Assembly (NCBI RefSeq): GCF_013248965.1
Contig: NZ_JABRVQ010000001.1
Location: 1 to 64,000, forward strand
DNA length: 64,000 nt
From: Psychrobacter okhotskensis
Lineage (GTDB): Bacteria; Pseudomonadota; Gammaproteobacteria; Pseudomonadales; Moraxellaceae
Direction of reading: 5' to 3'
Of the stretch, positions 40,352 through 49,501 are shown piece by piece. The notes under the pieces are model-generated. The model was not told where the DNA came from and ran no database searches. It was given only the letters and a program-made list of their open reading frames with translations. A program made the position numbers and the translations under genes. Each line of letters starts with the position of its first letter. Position 1 is the stretch's first letter.

Positions 40352-41887
40352 TTAAGCTTCTTTATCAAGTTTTTTTAAGAAATCATTAGCATTTTTTAGA
40401 TGCTCTTTTTGTTGAGCTTTATCCATCTTATCCCACATCGATAGTAGCATACCAATACGCGGATTCTTTTCAAAAAAGTCACGATGGACATGCATAAAGC
40501 GCCAAAACAAGCCATCCCATATCGCCGCCCATTCTAGTGTCTCGCCTTTGGATTTGACGGGATAATCACTCATTTTATTAATATAATTACTACCACTGAT
40601 ATACGGCTTAGTCGCCATTAGACCACCATCGGCAAATTGACTCATGCCATAGATATTGGGCACCATGACCCAGTCATAGGAGTCAATAAATAGCTCCATA
40701 AACCATTGATAAACCTCATCAGGATCAAACTCACACAGCAGCATAAAGTTGCCAAATATCATTAGGCGCTCGATATGATGCGCGTAACCTGTCTTTAGCA
40801 GCTTTTTAATCGTGGTATCAATCGGCTCAATGCCGGTATCACCGGTATAAAAGCTTGGCGGTATCTTACGTTTAAAACCCCAAAAATTACTCGTGCGCTG
40901 CTTACGTCCAATAGACTCATAGAGCCCATACATAAACTCGCGCCAGCCGATAATTTGGCGTATAAAGCCTTCTAAGGAATTAATAGGAATGTCATATGCT
41001 TCGCTAATCTCAAGCGTGCGCGTGATGACTTGTTCAGGCGTTAACAGTCCCGTATTCAGCATTGGTGTTAAAATACTATGATGCAAAACGTGCTCGTCGG
41101 CAACGATAGCGTCCTCGTATTTACCAAAGTCTTTGAAGCGTTTCGATAAAAAATTCTCTAGCCAAGCTTCGGCCTCAATATGACTAGTCGGATAGCGAAA
41201 GTCAGGATTGGCCTCACCGTAGTGCGTGCTAAAGTTGTCCTCAACATACGCTATTGCTTCTTCGTAATATACGGTTAATTCAGGGAATTCGACCGCAGGC
41301 GGCGTCTGCTTACGTGGATACTTTTTGCGATTGTTTTCATCGAATGACCATTGCCCACCGATAGGTTTTTGCTCGTCATCGATAAGGATGTTTTCACGTT
41401 TTCGCGCTTGGATATAGAAGTCATGATGAAACAGTCGATTGTTTTTAAAGAAGTCACAATAGATAGGTAGCGGGTTCAAAAACATTGGCGTTGGCGAAAC
41501 ATCAAACTCAATATCAGCTTTTACTATGGCTTCTTGAATGTGTATCCGTAACCAGTCATCGACGACATCAATGCAGTATATTTTTGCAATGGCATCGCTA
41601 TTATTAATGTCAGTATCAGGCTCATGCTTAATACTGACAAAGCTAGCAATGAGCTGGCGGCAGTCACTATGCTCATGTGATGAGTCAATATAATGTACGG
41701 TTTTGCCAGCATCTATTAGCGTTTGCTCATAAGCTTTCATACTCGCGCGATGCAGGACTAGCTTTTGCTTGTGAAAAGGAAACTGGGTAAAGTATAAATC
41801 TTCCTCAATCAGATAGCATTCCTCTTGCCAAAGCGAAGTATCAGCAAACAGTTGATGTGGGAAAATTAGGCTGATACGTTTACTCAT
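40352..41887 (-). CDS. Cryptochrome/photolyase-related protein (DPRP type) without Fe-S cysteines
   Basis: A 511-residue member of the deoxyribodipyrimidine photolyase-related group (COG3046, the FeS-BCP/PhrB/CryB line), flavoproteins that repair (6-4) photoproducts or sense light. The N-terminal part fits the antenna domain; the FAD domain contains GYAHHIERLMIFGNFMLLCEF, YDWVMVPNIYGMSQFADGG and KPYISGSNYINKMSDY. The four cysteines that hold the 4Fe-4S cluster in Agrobacterium PhrB (C350, C438, C441, C454) have no counterparts: the first region reads GIEPIDTTIKK near 350, and the region after MSDY (residues 439-442) reads PVKSKGETLEWAAIWDGLFW. Loss is therefore complete. Whether it still repairs DNA is not known from sequence. 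Confidence 0.85.
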   Translation of the reverse strand: MSKRISLIFPHQLFADTSLWQEECYLIEEDLYFTQFPFHKQKLVLHRASMKAYEQTLIDAGKTVHYIDSSHEHSDCRQLIASFVSIKHEPDTDINNSDAIAKIYCIDVVDDWLRIHIQEAIVKADIEFDVSPTPMFLNPLPIYCDFFKNNRLFHHDFYIQARKRENILIDDEQKPIGGQWSFDENNRKKYPRKQTPPAVEFPELTVYYEEAIAYVEDNFSTHYGEANPDFRYPTSHIEAEAWLENFLSKRFKDFGKYEDAIVADEHVLHHSILTPMLNTGLLTPEQVITRTLEISEAYDIPINSLEGFIRQIIGWREFMYGLYESIGRKQRTSNFWGFKRKIPPSFYTGDTGIEPIDTTIKKLLKTGYAHHIERLMIFGNFMLLCEFDPDEVYQWFMELFIDSYDWVMVPNIYGMSQFADGGLMATKPYISGSNYINKMSDYPVKSKGETLEWAAIWDGLFWRFMHVHRDFFEKNPRIGMLLSMWDKMDKAQQKEHLKNANDFLKKLDKEA

Positions 41888-42098
41888 GGCGTAAGCTTAT
41901 ATTCACTAAGACAAGCCATTATAAATGAGCGGTTATGAGGTTGTAATGGTGGGTTATGTTACTGGGTTCGCGCCAAAACAACGTCCTTAATACTATTGTT
42001 GCGAAGATTAGAAAAGTGTTTTGCTTGGTTGCCACTATAAATCAGATAGCAAAACCACCATATATACATGCATCAATAATAAAAATTAGGACTACCAA

Positions 42099-42695
42099 AT
42101 GACCATAGCTGCCAACGACAAAAGCCAACAAGATATAGACGATGATCTATTTAGCTTGTCACCGCGTCATCCTGACAGTCGGTTGGAAGCGGATTGGCTG
42201 TTCTTATTCAATAAGCTACCGCCAGACCAATGGTTTAGCGCCGACTATGCTTATAAGACGTCGGGCTGGCTCAAGGTGCATACCAATATTCGTAAACGCC
42301 AACGCATCCTCACTCAAATTAGCGAGGCTTATATTGATGGCGAGTATGACTGGGCGGAATATCGCTCACAAATCCTCAAACGTATCAATATGCATGTGCT
42401 TAAACTGCATCAACATCATGGCGTAGAGGATGACGGGTTTTTCCCAGAATTTGTGAGGATGTATCCGCAGCTACAGGCAGGGTTTGAGGTATTAGGTCAT
42501 GACCATGAGTATCTCAATGCGCTACTGGATAAATTGCAAATTCAAAACGATGCGCTGGCGAAAAGTGAGGGTGAGGATAAGGCGCTCGCCGAACAATTGC
42601 ATGAAACGCTGGTAAAAGTGACGGATTTGCTACAGCAGCATCTGACTGATGAAGAGGATTTGGTCATTCCGATTTTGGGGTTACGGCAGAGTTAG
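42099..42695 (+). CDS. Hemerythrin-like (HHE domain) protein
   Basis: A 198-residue protein whose C-terminal half is a four-helix bundle with metal-ligand-like residues: H104/H106/H107 and E110 (LHQHHGVEDDGFFPEF), H134/H136 and E137 (GHDHEYLN), H169, and H181 with E185/E186 (QQHLTDEEDLVIP). Such domains bind a di-iron centre and may sense or carry oxygen or protect from nitric oxide or iron stress. The first ~90 residues are less conserved, with basic RKRQRIL. Divergent from the photolyase gene. Function is inferred from the domain only. Confidence 0.85.
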   Translation: MTIAANDKSQQDIDDDLFSLSPRHPDSRLEADWLFLFNKLPPDQWFSADYAYKTSGWLKVHTNIRKRQRILTQISEAYIDGEYDWAEYRSQILKRINMHVLKLHQHHGVEDDGFFPEFVRMYPQLQAGFEVLGHDHEYLNALLDKLQIQNDALAKSEGEDKALAEQLHETLVKVTDLLQQHLTDEEDLVIPILGLRQS

Positions 42696-42730
42696 GGATT
42701 GGATTTTATGTTTGATCGAAAAGCTAAACC

Positions 42731-42753
42731 GTAGGCTGGGCTTTTAGCCCAGC
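42731..42753 (+). repeat. REP unit, left flank of the transposase
   Basis: GTAG followed by the stem GCTGGGC / GCCCAGC around a TTTTA loop, 23 bp in all. It is a perfect reverse complement of the unit at 43357-43379 on the other side of the transposase, and identical to the unit at 44630-44652. Confidence 0.88.
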
Positions 42754-42788
42754 ATTCTATCTCTGCAAACAAACTCAAGGTCAAAAAT

Positions 42789-43325
42789 ATGCGATCTTAT
42801 ATTAGAGATAAGACAAAAGGTGGCACCTATTTTCTGACGATGACCTTATCGAACCGCAAAAGTAGGCTTCTCACAAAGCACGTTAATGAATTTCGCCATG
42901 CCTATCGACTGACCAAACAGAACCACGATTTTGAACTTAACGCGATGGTATTGTTGCCCGATCATATTCATATGCTCATCACTTTAGCAGAGGATAGCGA
43001 CAACTACGCTGTGATCATCGCCAGTATCAAAACGCATTTTTCTCGTCAAATTAAAAAGTCTGCGAGTGAAATCATCACCCATTCTAGAGTGAGAAGCAGA
43101 GAGCGCGGTATTTGGCAACGGCGGTTTTGGGAACATAGAATTAGAGATGACTTAGATTACCAGCATCATATGGATTATATCCATTACAACGCGGTCAAAC
43201 ATGGTTATGTCACGCGTCCCATTGATTGGTCGTATTCGACGTTTCAAAAGTGCGTAGAAGATGGGTTTTATTCGACAGATTGGGGCGGGGTAGGTATCGA
43301 TGGGATTGAAGTTGATTATGATTAA
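42789..43325 (+). CDS. REP-associated tyrosine transposase (RAYT)
   Basis: A 178-residue Y1/HUH-type single-strand transposase of the RAYT group (TnpA_REP). It has GGTYFLTMTL at the N-terminus, the HUH pair H59-I-H61 (LLPDHIHMLI), and the segment HMDYIHYNAVKHGYV with the likely catalytic tyrosine (Y130 or Y133) followed by the WSYSTFQK end. RAYTs bind and cut REP hairpins and are thought to spread them; they are usually single-copy and vertically kept. Here the gene is enclosed by perfect inverted REP units (42731-42753 and 43357-43379), and further units lie at 39411 and 44630. All motifs look intact. Confidence 0.93.
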   Translation: MRSYIRDKTKGGTYFLTMTLSNRKSRLLTKHVNEFRHAYRLTKQNHDFELNAMVLLPDHIHMLITLAEDSDNYAVIIASIKTHFSRQIKKSASEIITHSRVRSRERGIWQRRFWEHRIRDDLDYQHHMDYIHYNAVKHGYVTRPIDWSYSTFQKCVEDGFYSTDWGGVGIDGIEVDYD

Positions 43326-43356
43326 TTGTTTAAGGTTTGGTTTTTTGGCATGATTT

Positions 43357-43379
43357 GCTGGGCTAAAAGCCCAGCCTAC
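43357..43379 (-). repeat. REP unit, right flank of the transposase
   Basis: GCTGGGC-TAAAA-GCCCAGC followed by CTAC: the exact reverse complement of the unit at 42731-42753. With the unit at 44630 it also brackets the SEC-C gene. Confidence 0.88.
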
Positions 43380-43409
43380 AGCACTTTTTTCGTTTACTTA
43401 AAATTTCAA

Positions 43410-44528
43410 TTAGAAATTTATTCTATTGATGCTACCAACTTCCCATCCCGAAAAACTGATACCATCATCAACCAATAAATCATTTCGACTATGTTCAAAT
43501 GGAACTATTCCCGACATTATTAAACTATTTATTTTATCTTTTTGTTCATTCGATAGGCTATTCCACCACAAAGGAGAGATAAAAAAGTTTTCAGCAACTC
43601 CAAAAAAGAACTGTATTAGTGCACTAAAAATTTTACTTGATTCTAAAGCTAATAGCGAGTTGATAAATTCTAATACTTTGGTAGAAGTTTTTGCCCAACT
43701 AAAGACTACATAACCTTTACCATCACTAGAGAATGAATTAAAAGCTAAGTGCTCAGCAACAACGCTTAAATCACCCAAATCTTGAATTAAATTGCCATTA
43801 AAGTCGGTTGTAGGAGAAACAACTGATGAAACAGCGACAGGCATAGGTAAGCTTGATTCAATAATAAGATGGCTTAAATTATCAACTGATTTTCCTAGAA
43901 GTTGATCATCAAGTTGAGATTTAAACTCTGATAATTCTGCAAGAGCAGCTTTAGTTCCTTCTTGATGGTCTGTAGCAAAATTTTGAATAAAAATTTGATC
44001 TAATAGGTTCTTACCTTTATCACCCTTTTTAACAAATTCAGAAATGTTAAGTCCGCCTTCTTTAGCATAAATTTCTTTTGCTACTGAGCGGTACACTAGA
44101 GCTAAACACTGCTCACTATCTCCAACAAACTCTCTATCTTCAACACAAGAAAAAAGGGACTTGTCATGTTTTGAGCAGAAACCTGTAAAGGTGGAAGCTT
44201 GATTGATTCCTATTTTTTCTGGAATTAGCTTCCCTTTGTTTTTGATTATATTCGCTGAGTTTATTTTTAATCCTAAAACATGGTTACTTTTATCTGCAAT
44301 TTCCTTAAGGCTGCTACTCTTTGAGACAGTATGAGCATTGATAATTTTTTGACTACATTCATGTTTTAAATCATCAGAGACATAACAACATTTTCTAGAA
44401 GCGTTCTTCTGACTATGACTAATAGCTTCGCCTTTATTTACAGGAGACTCATTCTCACGTCCAAGATGACAACGTTTAAATTTCTTTCCTGAGCCGCACC
44501 AACATTTCTCATTGCGTTCAATTTTCAT
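43410..44528 (-). CDS. SEC-C motif protein with an HNH-like zinc site, unknown function
   Basis: A 372-residue protein. A SEC-C zinc motif opens it (C9, C11, C20, H21; CWCGSGKKFKRCH). A second set of likely metal ligands follows: C47/C48, C58 and H66 (KCCYVSDDLKHECSQKIINAHTVSKSSSL), then H83, and C118/H121 (ASTFTGFCSKHDKSLF). The C..C..AH spacing is reminiscent of HNH-like or treble-clef sites in uncharacterised and some anti-phage proteins, but I cannot name a family with certainty. The C-terminal ~200 residues are helical without clear motifs. The gene is visibly more AT-rich than its neighbours and lies between two REP units next to a RAYT, which points to accessory status. The ATG at 44528 has no strong ribosome-binding site. 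Confidence 0.75.
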   Translation of the reverse strand: MKIERNEKCWCGSGKKFKRCHLGRENESPVNKGEAISHSQKNASRKCCYVSDDLKHECSQKIINAHTVSKSSSLKEIADKSNHVLGLKINSANIIKNKGKLIPEKIGINQASTFTGFCSKHDKSLFSCVEDREFVGDSEQCLALVYRSVAKEIYAKEGGLNISEFVKKGDKGKNLLDQIFIQNFATDHQEGTKAALAELSEFKSQLDDQLLGKSVDNLSHLIIESSLPMPVAVSSVVSPTTDFNGNLIQDLGDLSVVAEHLAFNSFSSDGKGYVVFSWAKTSTKVLEFINSLLALESSKIFSALIQFFFGVAENFFISPLWWNSLSNEQKDKINSLIMSGIVPFEHSRNDLLVDDGISFSGWEVGSINRINF

Positions 44529-44629
44529 AGATAGTCACTTATCTTTAGTTTGCTGACAAAATACTTAATAGTAGATCTAAATTTTAACGCCTTGCTCAGC
44601 GGAAAGTGAGAGTACGTGAGCAAGCCACC

Positions 44630-44652
44630 GTAGGCTGGGCTTTTAGCCCAGC
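44630..44652 (+). repeat. REP unit between the SEC-C gene and parC
   Basis: Identical to the 23-bp unit at 42731-42753 (GTAG, stem GCTGGGC / GCCCAGC, loop TTTTA). It ends 14 nt from the parC stop codon and could act in its mRNA 3' end. Confidence 0.88.
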
Positions 44653-44666
44653 TCTCTAAACCAAAA

Positions 44667-46970
44667 CTACCCAACCTCAACCCCAGTCACATTCTGAAAG
44701 CCCCTCGGCAACTGTCCACCGCGATTACCGCGACTACCTTTATAATTTGCCAAATCCATCGGCTTTAAGGTCACATGACGCTTGCCAGCAGTAATAATCA
44801 AGCTGTCTTGTAAGCTCATTGGGGTGACAGCCAATACCTCTTCATCGCCTTTGAGTGTAATCATTTTGTTGCCTTTACCGCGTGCTTGCTCAGGCAAGTC
44901 CTCTAACGCAAAGATGAGCAGATATCCGGCATTGGTCACGACGGCGACGTGGTCAGGCGTATGCTTAATCGTATTTTCATTATCTTCACTATTGGCAGTG
45001 TTCTCGACTGGCGCATCGATCCGAGCGACGGGAAGCAAGCTTTTATCACTAGCGAAGTTAATGATATTTTTGCCCGCTTTTTGATTGCTATCGAGATTGC
45101 CAATGGTGTTGATAAAGCCATAACCTGCTGAGCTAGCAAGGATGATACGTTGATCGTCAGCACCGGTTAATAACTGCTCAAAGCTGGCACCTGCTGGCGG
45201 TTTGAGTACGCTGGTCAGCGGATCGCCTTGACCACGGGCGGATGCGAGGCTATGCGCATCGATACTATAACTGCGCCCAGTGCTATCGAGCACGTATATT
45301 CTCTCATTGGATTTACCGCGCACGTGGGCTTGATAGCTATCACCTGAGCGATAGGTCATGCCAGCGGCATCGACGTCATGGCCTTTGGCAGCGCGAATCC
45401 AGCCCGCTTTCGATAGAATGGCGGTGACAGGCTCGCTTGGTACGAGGTCAGACTCTTTGAGTGCTTGCGCTTCTTCGCGTTCTGCCAATTGTGATACGCG
45501 CTCGTTGCCGTGTTCTTTCATATCGGCGGTAAGCTCATCAATCATCAGATTGGTCAAGCTGTCTGGATTGTCCAAGTACTCTTGAATGATGGCGCGTTCG
45601 GCTGCCAGCTCATCTTGCTCGCGGCGCAGCTCAATCTCTTCTAGTTTAGCGAGCTGACGCAGACGAATGTCCAAGATAGCATTGGCTTGTATCTCAGTCA
45701 GGTCATAGTCTTGCATCAATGATAATTTTGGATCGTCTTCTTCACGAATGATACGAATGACTTCATCGATATTCAGATAAGCAATCAGCAAACCTGCAAG
45801 GATATGCAAGCGCTTATCGATTTTATCGAGGCGATATTGCAAACGACGCGTAACCACTGAGCGGCGACAGACGAGCCATTCTTCAAGGATTTCTTTGAGG
45901 TTTTTGACCTGCGGCTTACCATTGAGGCCAATCATGTTCATATTGACGCGATAATTGCTTTCAAGATCAGTACTGGCAAACAAATGACTCATTACTCGCT
46001 GCACATCGACCCGCGTAGATTTTAGCTCTAAGACGATACGGCAAGCGTTTTCATGGTCTGATTCATCGTGAATATCAGTAATCCACGGCAGCTTTTTATC
46101 CGTCATGAGCTTAGCGATTTGCTCTTGAATCTTATTGCCTGACACTTGGTAAGGAAGCGCATCGATGATGACTAAATTCTTCTCTTTTGGGTCAATATGA
46201 AAGGTGGCGCGCATTTTATAGCTGCCGCGACCAGTCTCATACATCGACTGCAAGTCTTTTTTACTGGTAATGATTTCAGCGGGCGTTGGCAAATCAGGCG
46301 CTGGTATCGATTGGGTTAATTGTTTAACTGATAGCTCAGGATTTTTCAGCAAACGAATAGCGGCGCGTACCACTTCATTAAGGTTATGCGGCGGGATATC
46401 GGTTGCCATACCGACTGCAATACCAGTCGTACCGTTTAATAAAATATTCGGCAGGCGGGCAGGTAGGGTGGTTGGCTCTTGCATGGTGCCATCGAAGTTA
46501 TCTTGCCAATCGACCGTGCCTTGTCCGAGTTCTGCAAGCAAGGTATTGGCATAAGCAGACATTTTAGCTTCGGTATAGCGCATCGCGGCAAAGGATTTGG
46601 GATCATCTGGGCTACCCCAGTTACCTTGACCCGTGATCAGTGGATAGCGATAACTAAACGGCTGCGCCATCAGCACCATGGCCTCATAACAGGCGCTATC
46701 ACCATGCGGATGGTATTTACCCAAGACGTCACCGACGGTACGCGCAGACTTTTTCGCCTTCGCCGTCGATTTTAGCCCAAGCTCGCTCATGGCATAGACG
46801 ATACGGCGCTGGACAGGTTTTAGACCGTCAGCAATATTGGGCAGCGCCCGATCCATGATGACGTACATGGCATAGTTGAGATAGGCTTGTTCGGTGAATT
46901 CCGCCACGGAGCGGGTATCCATCACATCATCAGATAGAATCGCAGGACTGTTATCAATAATATCAGGCAT
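44667..46970 (-). CDS. parC: DNA topoisomerase IV subunit A
   Basis: The DNA-cutting subunit that decatenates sister chromosomes. From the ATG at 46970 ([12 protein letters not shown]) it has 767 residues (E. coli 752). The quinolone region [12 protein letters not shown] carries S92 and E96, the sensitive forms (E. coli S80, E84); the catalytic tyrosine is Y132 in [10 protein letters not shown]. The coiled-coil gate and a C-terminal beta-pinwheel with [18 protein letters not shown] and [23 protein letters not shown] blades follow. The frame is open 30 codons further to 47060, but those residues are not ParC-like. parE is not in the window. Confidence 0.97.
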   Translation of the reverse strand: MPDIIDNSPAILSDDVMDTRSVAEFTEQAYLNYAMYVIMDRALPNIADGLKPVQRRIVYAMSELGLKSTAKAKKSARTVGDVLGKYHPHGDSACYEAMVLMAQPFSYRYPLITGQGNWGSPDDPKSFAAMRYTEAKMSAYANTLLAELGQGTVDWQDNFDGTMQEPTTLPARLPNILLNGTTGIAVGMATDIPPHNLNEVVRAAIRLLKNPELSVKQLTQSIPAPDLPTPAEIITSKKDLQSMYETGRGSYKMRATFHIDPKEKNLVIIDALPYQVSGNKIQEQIAKLMTDKKLPWITDIHDESDHENACRIVLELKSTRVDVQRVMSHLFASTDLESNYRVNMNMIGLNGKPQVKNLKEILEEWLVCRRSVVTRRLQYRLDKIDKRLHILAGLLIAYLNIDEVIRIIREEDDPKLSLMQDYDLTEIQANAILDIRLRQLAKLEEIELRREQDELAAERAIIQEYLDNPDSLTNLMIDELTADMKEHGNERVSQLAEREEAQALKESDLVPSEPVTAILSKAGWIRAAKGHDVDAAGMTYRSGDSYQAHVRGKSNERIYVLDSTGRSYSIDAHSLASARGQGDPLTSVLKPPAGASFEQLLTGADDQRIILASSAGYGFINTIGNLDSNQKAGKNIINFASDKSLLPVARIDAPVENTANSEDNENTIKHTPDHVAVVTNAGYLLIFALEDLPEQARGKGNKMITLKGDEEVLAVTPMSLQDSLIITAGKRHVTLKPMDLANYKGSRGNRGGQLPRGFQNVTGVEVG

Positions 46971-47318
46971 AAAATAGGGTTCACTTATCAGTTTTAATAG
47001 ATATAAATAATTGGTGCAAGTGTGCAAATAGGATAGTGCTATCGTAAAGGATATTGGCAAAATTAAAAAGGTATAAGTCAGAATAGACGACAGGTCATGA
47101 CGTGCCAGATAGATGTACTGATGGCACTTTGGCTGATAGCTTTTACAAAATAAGATAAGTATAGTGAATTAGACGCACATGGTTTGCCTTTTTACTAAGC
47201 GCCTGTTTCATAAGGCACTATGCAATAGTGCTCAGCAATAATTATTATAAAGGCTGTAACACGGAACCGTTATCATCGAACTGTCTATCCAAGCCGTCTA
47301 TCATATGGAGTAGCTATT
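46971..47318. other. Divergent intergenic region parC / VWA gene
   Basis: About 350 nt, AT-rich. Two perfect 6-bp inverted repeats are seen: GTGCCA (47102-47107) with TGGCAC (47122-47127), and GCACTA-TGCAA-TAGTGC (47215-47231). Promoters for both genes must be here, but none stands out. Confidence 0.4.
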
Positions 47319-49133
47319 ATGTCATCGTCATCTATATCACCTGTCTATTTATCACGAACGCATGCTCATTCTTTAACCAAAAATGCGCTATTAGTCAGTG
47401 CTGTCGCCAGTATGATGGGACTGACGGCGTGTAGCTCATCACAGGTAAGTAAACCGATGACGGAGACATCGAGCAGTACCGTCACGCAAGATGCAACAGC
47501 GTCAAACCAAAATATTACGTCACCTGTCATAGTGGTAGAAACATCAGCACAATCAGAGATGATAGCGCCAAGTAGTTTCTATACGAAAAGCGCCAATACT
47601 AGAATGATAAACGCTGCACCGCAGTTGAGTGTACGACCATTATCAGGAATCATTGTACAGCCAAAAGACCGTGATAATTATCAAAAAAACGACGCCAATC
47701 CGGTACACCGCACTACTGAGATGGCGGTTGCCACTCTATCCATCGATACCGATACTGGCAGCTACGCCAATGTGCGCCGCTATCTTAATGACGGGCAGCT
47801 GCCACCTGTCGATGCCGTGCGCGTAGAGGAGTTGATTAACTATTTTAATTATCAATTTGATGATGGCAAACGTATCGCCAATGCACCTTTTGTGGTCGCA
47901 ACAGAAGTGGTTGATTCGCCGTGGGACAAGGCCGATCAGGATAATAAAATTGTCAAAGTTGGGATTAAAGCAGTTGATAATAGCTGGTCTAATAAAAGCA
48001 CCAATCAAGTTATGCCGCCCGCCAACTTAGTGTTTTTGGTCGATGTGTCAGGCTCCATGTCATCACGCGATAAACTGCCATTAGCACAGTCGTCATTGAA
48101 GTTGCTCACCGAGCAGATGCGCGCGCAAGACAGTATTAGCATTGTCACGTATTCGGGCAGTACAAGTGTGGCATTGCCTGCGACCAAGGGCAATCAAAAA
48201 GCCAAAATACTTACTGCCATAGAGAGCTTAAATGCTGCTGGCTCGACCAATGGCGAAGACGCCTTAAAACTGGCCTATAGACAAGCGCAACAAGCGCTGA
48301 AAAAAGACGGTATCAATCGTATTATCATGCTCACCGATGGCGATTTCAATGTCGGTATTAGTGACGTCGACGAGATGTTGGACTTGGTCAAAGCCAATCG
48401 TGATCGTGGTATCTCCTTGTCGACCGTCGGTTTTGGTCGTGGCAATCTCAACGATTATATGATGGAGCAGATGGCGGACAACGGTAATGGTAATTACAGC
48501 TATATCGACAGTTTGACTGAAGCCAAAAAAGTCTTTGGCGATGAGCTGGCAGCGACCTTTAACACTGTTGCCAAAGACGTCAAGGTACAAGTGGAGTTCA
48601 ATCCAAATGTGGTTAGCGAGTGGCGTTTAATCGGTTATGAAAACCGTGTACTGAACGAGCAGGATTTTAATAATGATAAAATCGATGCCGGCGAGTTGGG
48701 AGCAGGTAAGGCAGTCATTGCATTGTTTGAAGTGACATCAACTGGTGCAAAAGGATTGTTTAGCGACCGCCGTTATAGTGATAGCGATAGCAAATCTAGC
48801 GTCAAAAACAGTCAGGCACTAAATGAGCTTGGCTATCTAAAAATTCGCTATAAAGCGCCAAAAGGTGGCAGCTCTAAGCTCATTAATCAACCGATTAATA
48901 AGCGTAGCCAGTCTTTAGAAAGTGCCAATGTAGATACCCAGTTTGCCATCGCCGTTGCAGGATTTGGTCAACGCTTAAGTCAGAGTGACTATATCAATGA
49001 TTGGCAATATAGTGGCAGCTCTAAACTGGCGACAAATACCTTTACCAAGCAACCAAATAGCGATAAAGAGGGCACGCGCCGTAACTTTGTGACCTTAACA
49101 GAACTTGCTAGTGCGCTCGACAGCAAACGCTAA
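47319..49133 (+). CDS. VWA-domain lipoprotein (YfbK-like)
   Basis: A 604-residue protein with a lipoprotein signal (VASMMGLTAC, lipid Cys at 38), a Ser/Thr-rich linker, then a YfbK-type N-terminal part (MAVATLSIDTDTGSYANVRRYLNDGQLPPVDAVRVEELINYFNY), and a von Willebrand A domain with an intact MIDAS, D242-V-S244-G-S246. A C-terminal domain of the DUF3520 type ends it (DTQFAIAVAGFGQRLSQSDYINDW... LTELASALDS). Its biological role is not established to my knowledge; a metal-dependent protein contact at the cell envelope is the usual view. GGAG lies 10 nt before the ATG. Confidence 0.9.
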   Translation: MSSSSISPVYLSRTHAHSLTKNALLVSAVASMMGLTACSSSQVSKPMTETSSSTVTQDATASNQNITSPVIVVETSAQSEMIAPSSFYTKSANTRMINAAPQLSVRPLSGIIVQPKDRDNYQKNDANPVHRTTEMAVATLSIDTDTGSYANVRRYLNDGQLPPVDAVRVEELINYFNYQFDDGKRIANAPFVVATEVVDSPWDKADQDNKIVKVGIKAVDNSWSNKSTNQVMPPANLVFLVDVSGSMSSRDKLPLAQSSLKLLTEQMRAQDSISIVTYSGSTSVALPATKGNQKAKILTAIESLNAAGSTNGEDALKLAYRQAQQALKKDGINRIIMLTDGDFNVGISDVDEMLDLVKANRDRGISLSTVGFGRGNLNDYMMEQMADNGNGNYSYIDSLTEAKKVFGDELAATFNTVAKDVKVQVEFNPNVVSEWRLIGYENRVLNEQDFNNDKIDAGELGAGKAVIALFEVTSTGAKGLFSDRRYSDSDSKSSVKNSQALNELGYLKIRYKAPKGGSSKLINQPINKRSQSLESANVDTQFAIAVAGFGQRLSQSDYINDWQYSGSSKLATNTFTKQPNSDKEGTRRNFVTLTELASALDSKR

Positions 49134-49501
49134 TGAAACGGCTATTAGGCTACGATGGCTGATATAAATGGATAAATGTTCAGTAATTAGATATGGTAAT
49201 AGTTGCTGTTAACTGCTATCAATTATCAGGTAAGCTATTGATATAAAAAATAATATAGTGCGTCAAGGTACTTTGCGAACTCAGGTAGCAATCTTTTGTA
49301 TTGAGTAGTTTGTATAAAGTGTGTATGTTAAAGAACAAAGGGCTATTTAACGCTATATTGTTTACTCATCGCCAGACGCCCACTTCGTCAGCCTCGCCAT
49401 CCTGAAGAGGATTTGCCTGCGCTCCGAGTTTTCGTATGTTTATCACCCTGTGATTGATATGGGTGAACGATAGCGCACTATTTACTAGGAGAGATAAGAT
49501 T
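49134..49501 (+). promoter_or_regulatory. Intergenic region upstream of the first acyl-CoA ligase
   Basis: About 370 nt without a gene. It has a small ATCCT-GAAG-AGGAT hairpin (49399-49412) and an inverted repeat TCACCC (49443-49448) with GGGTGA (49461-49466) about 35 nt before the start codon, a possible operator or leader hairpin. No clear promoter. Confidence 0.4.

Noticed and set aside
46479..46775. 98-codon frame opposite parC
   Set aside because: Overlaps the conserved catalytic part of ParC; shadow.
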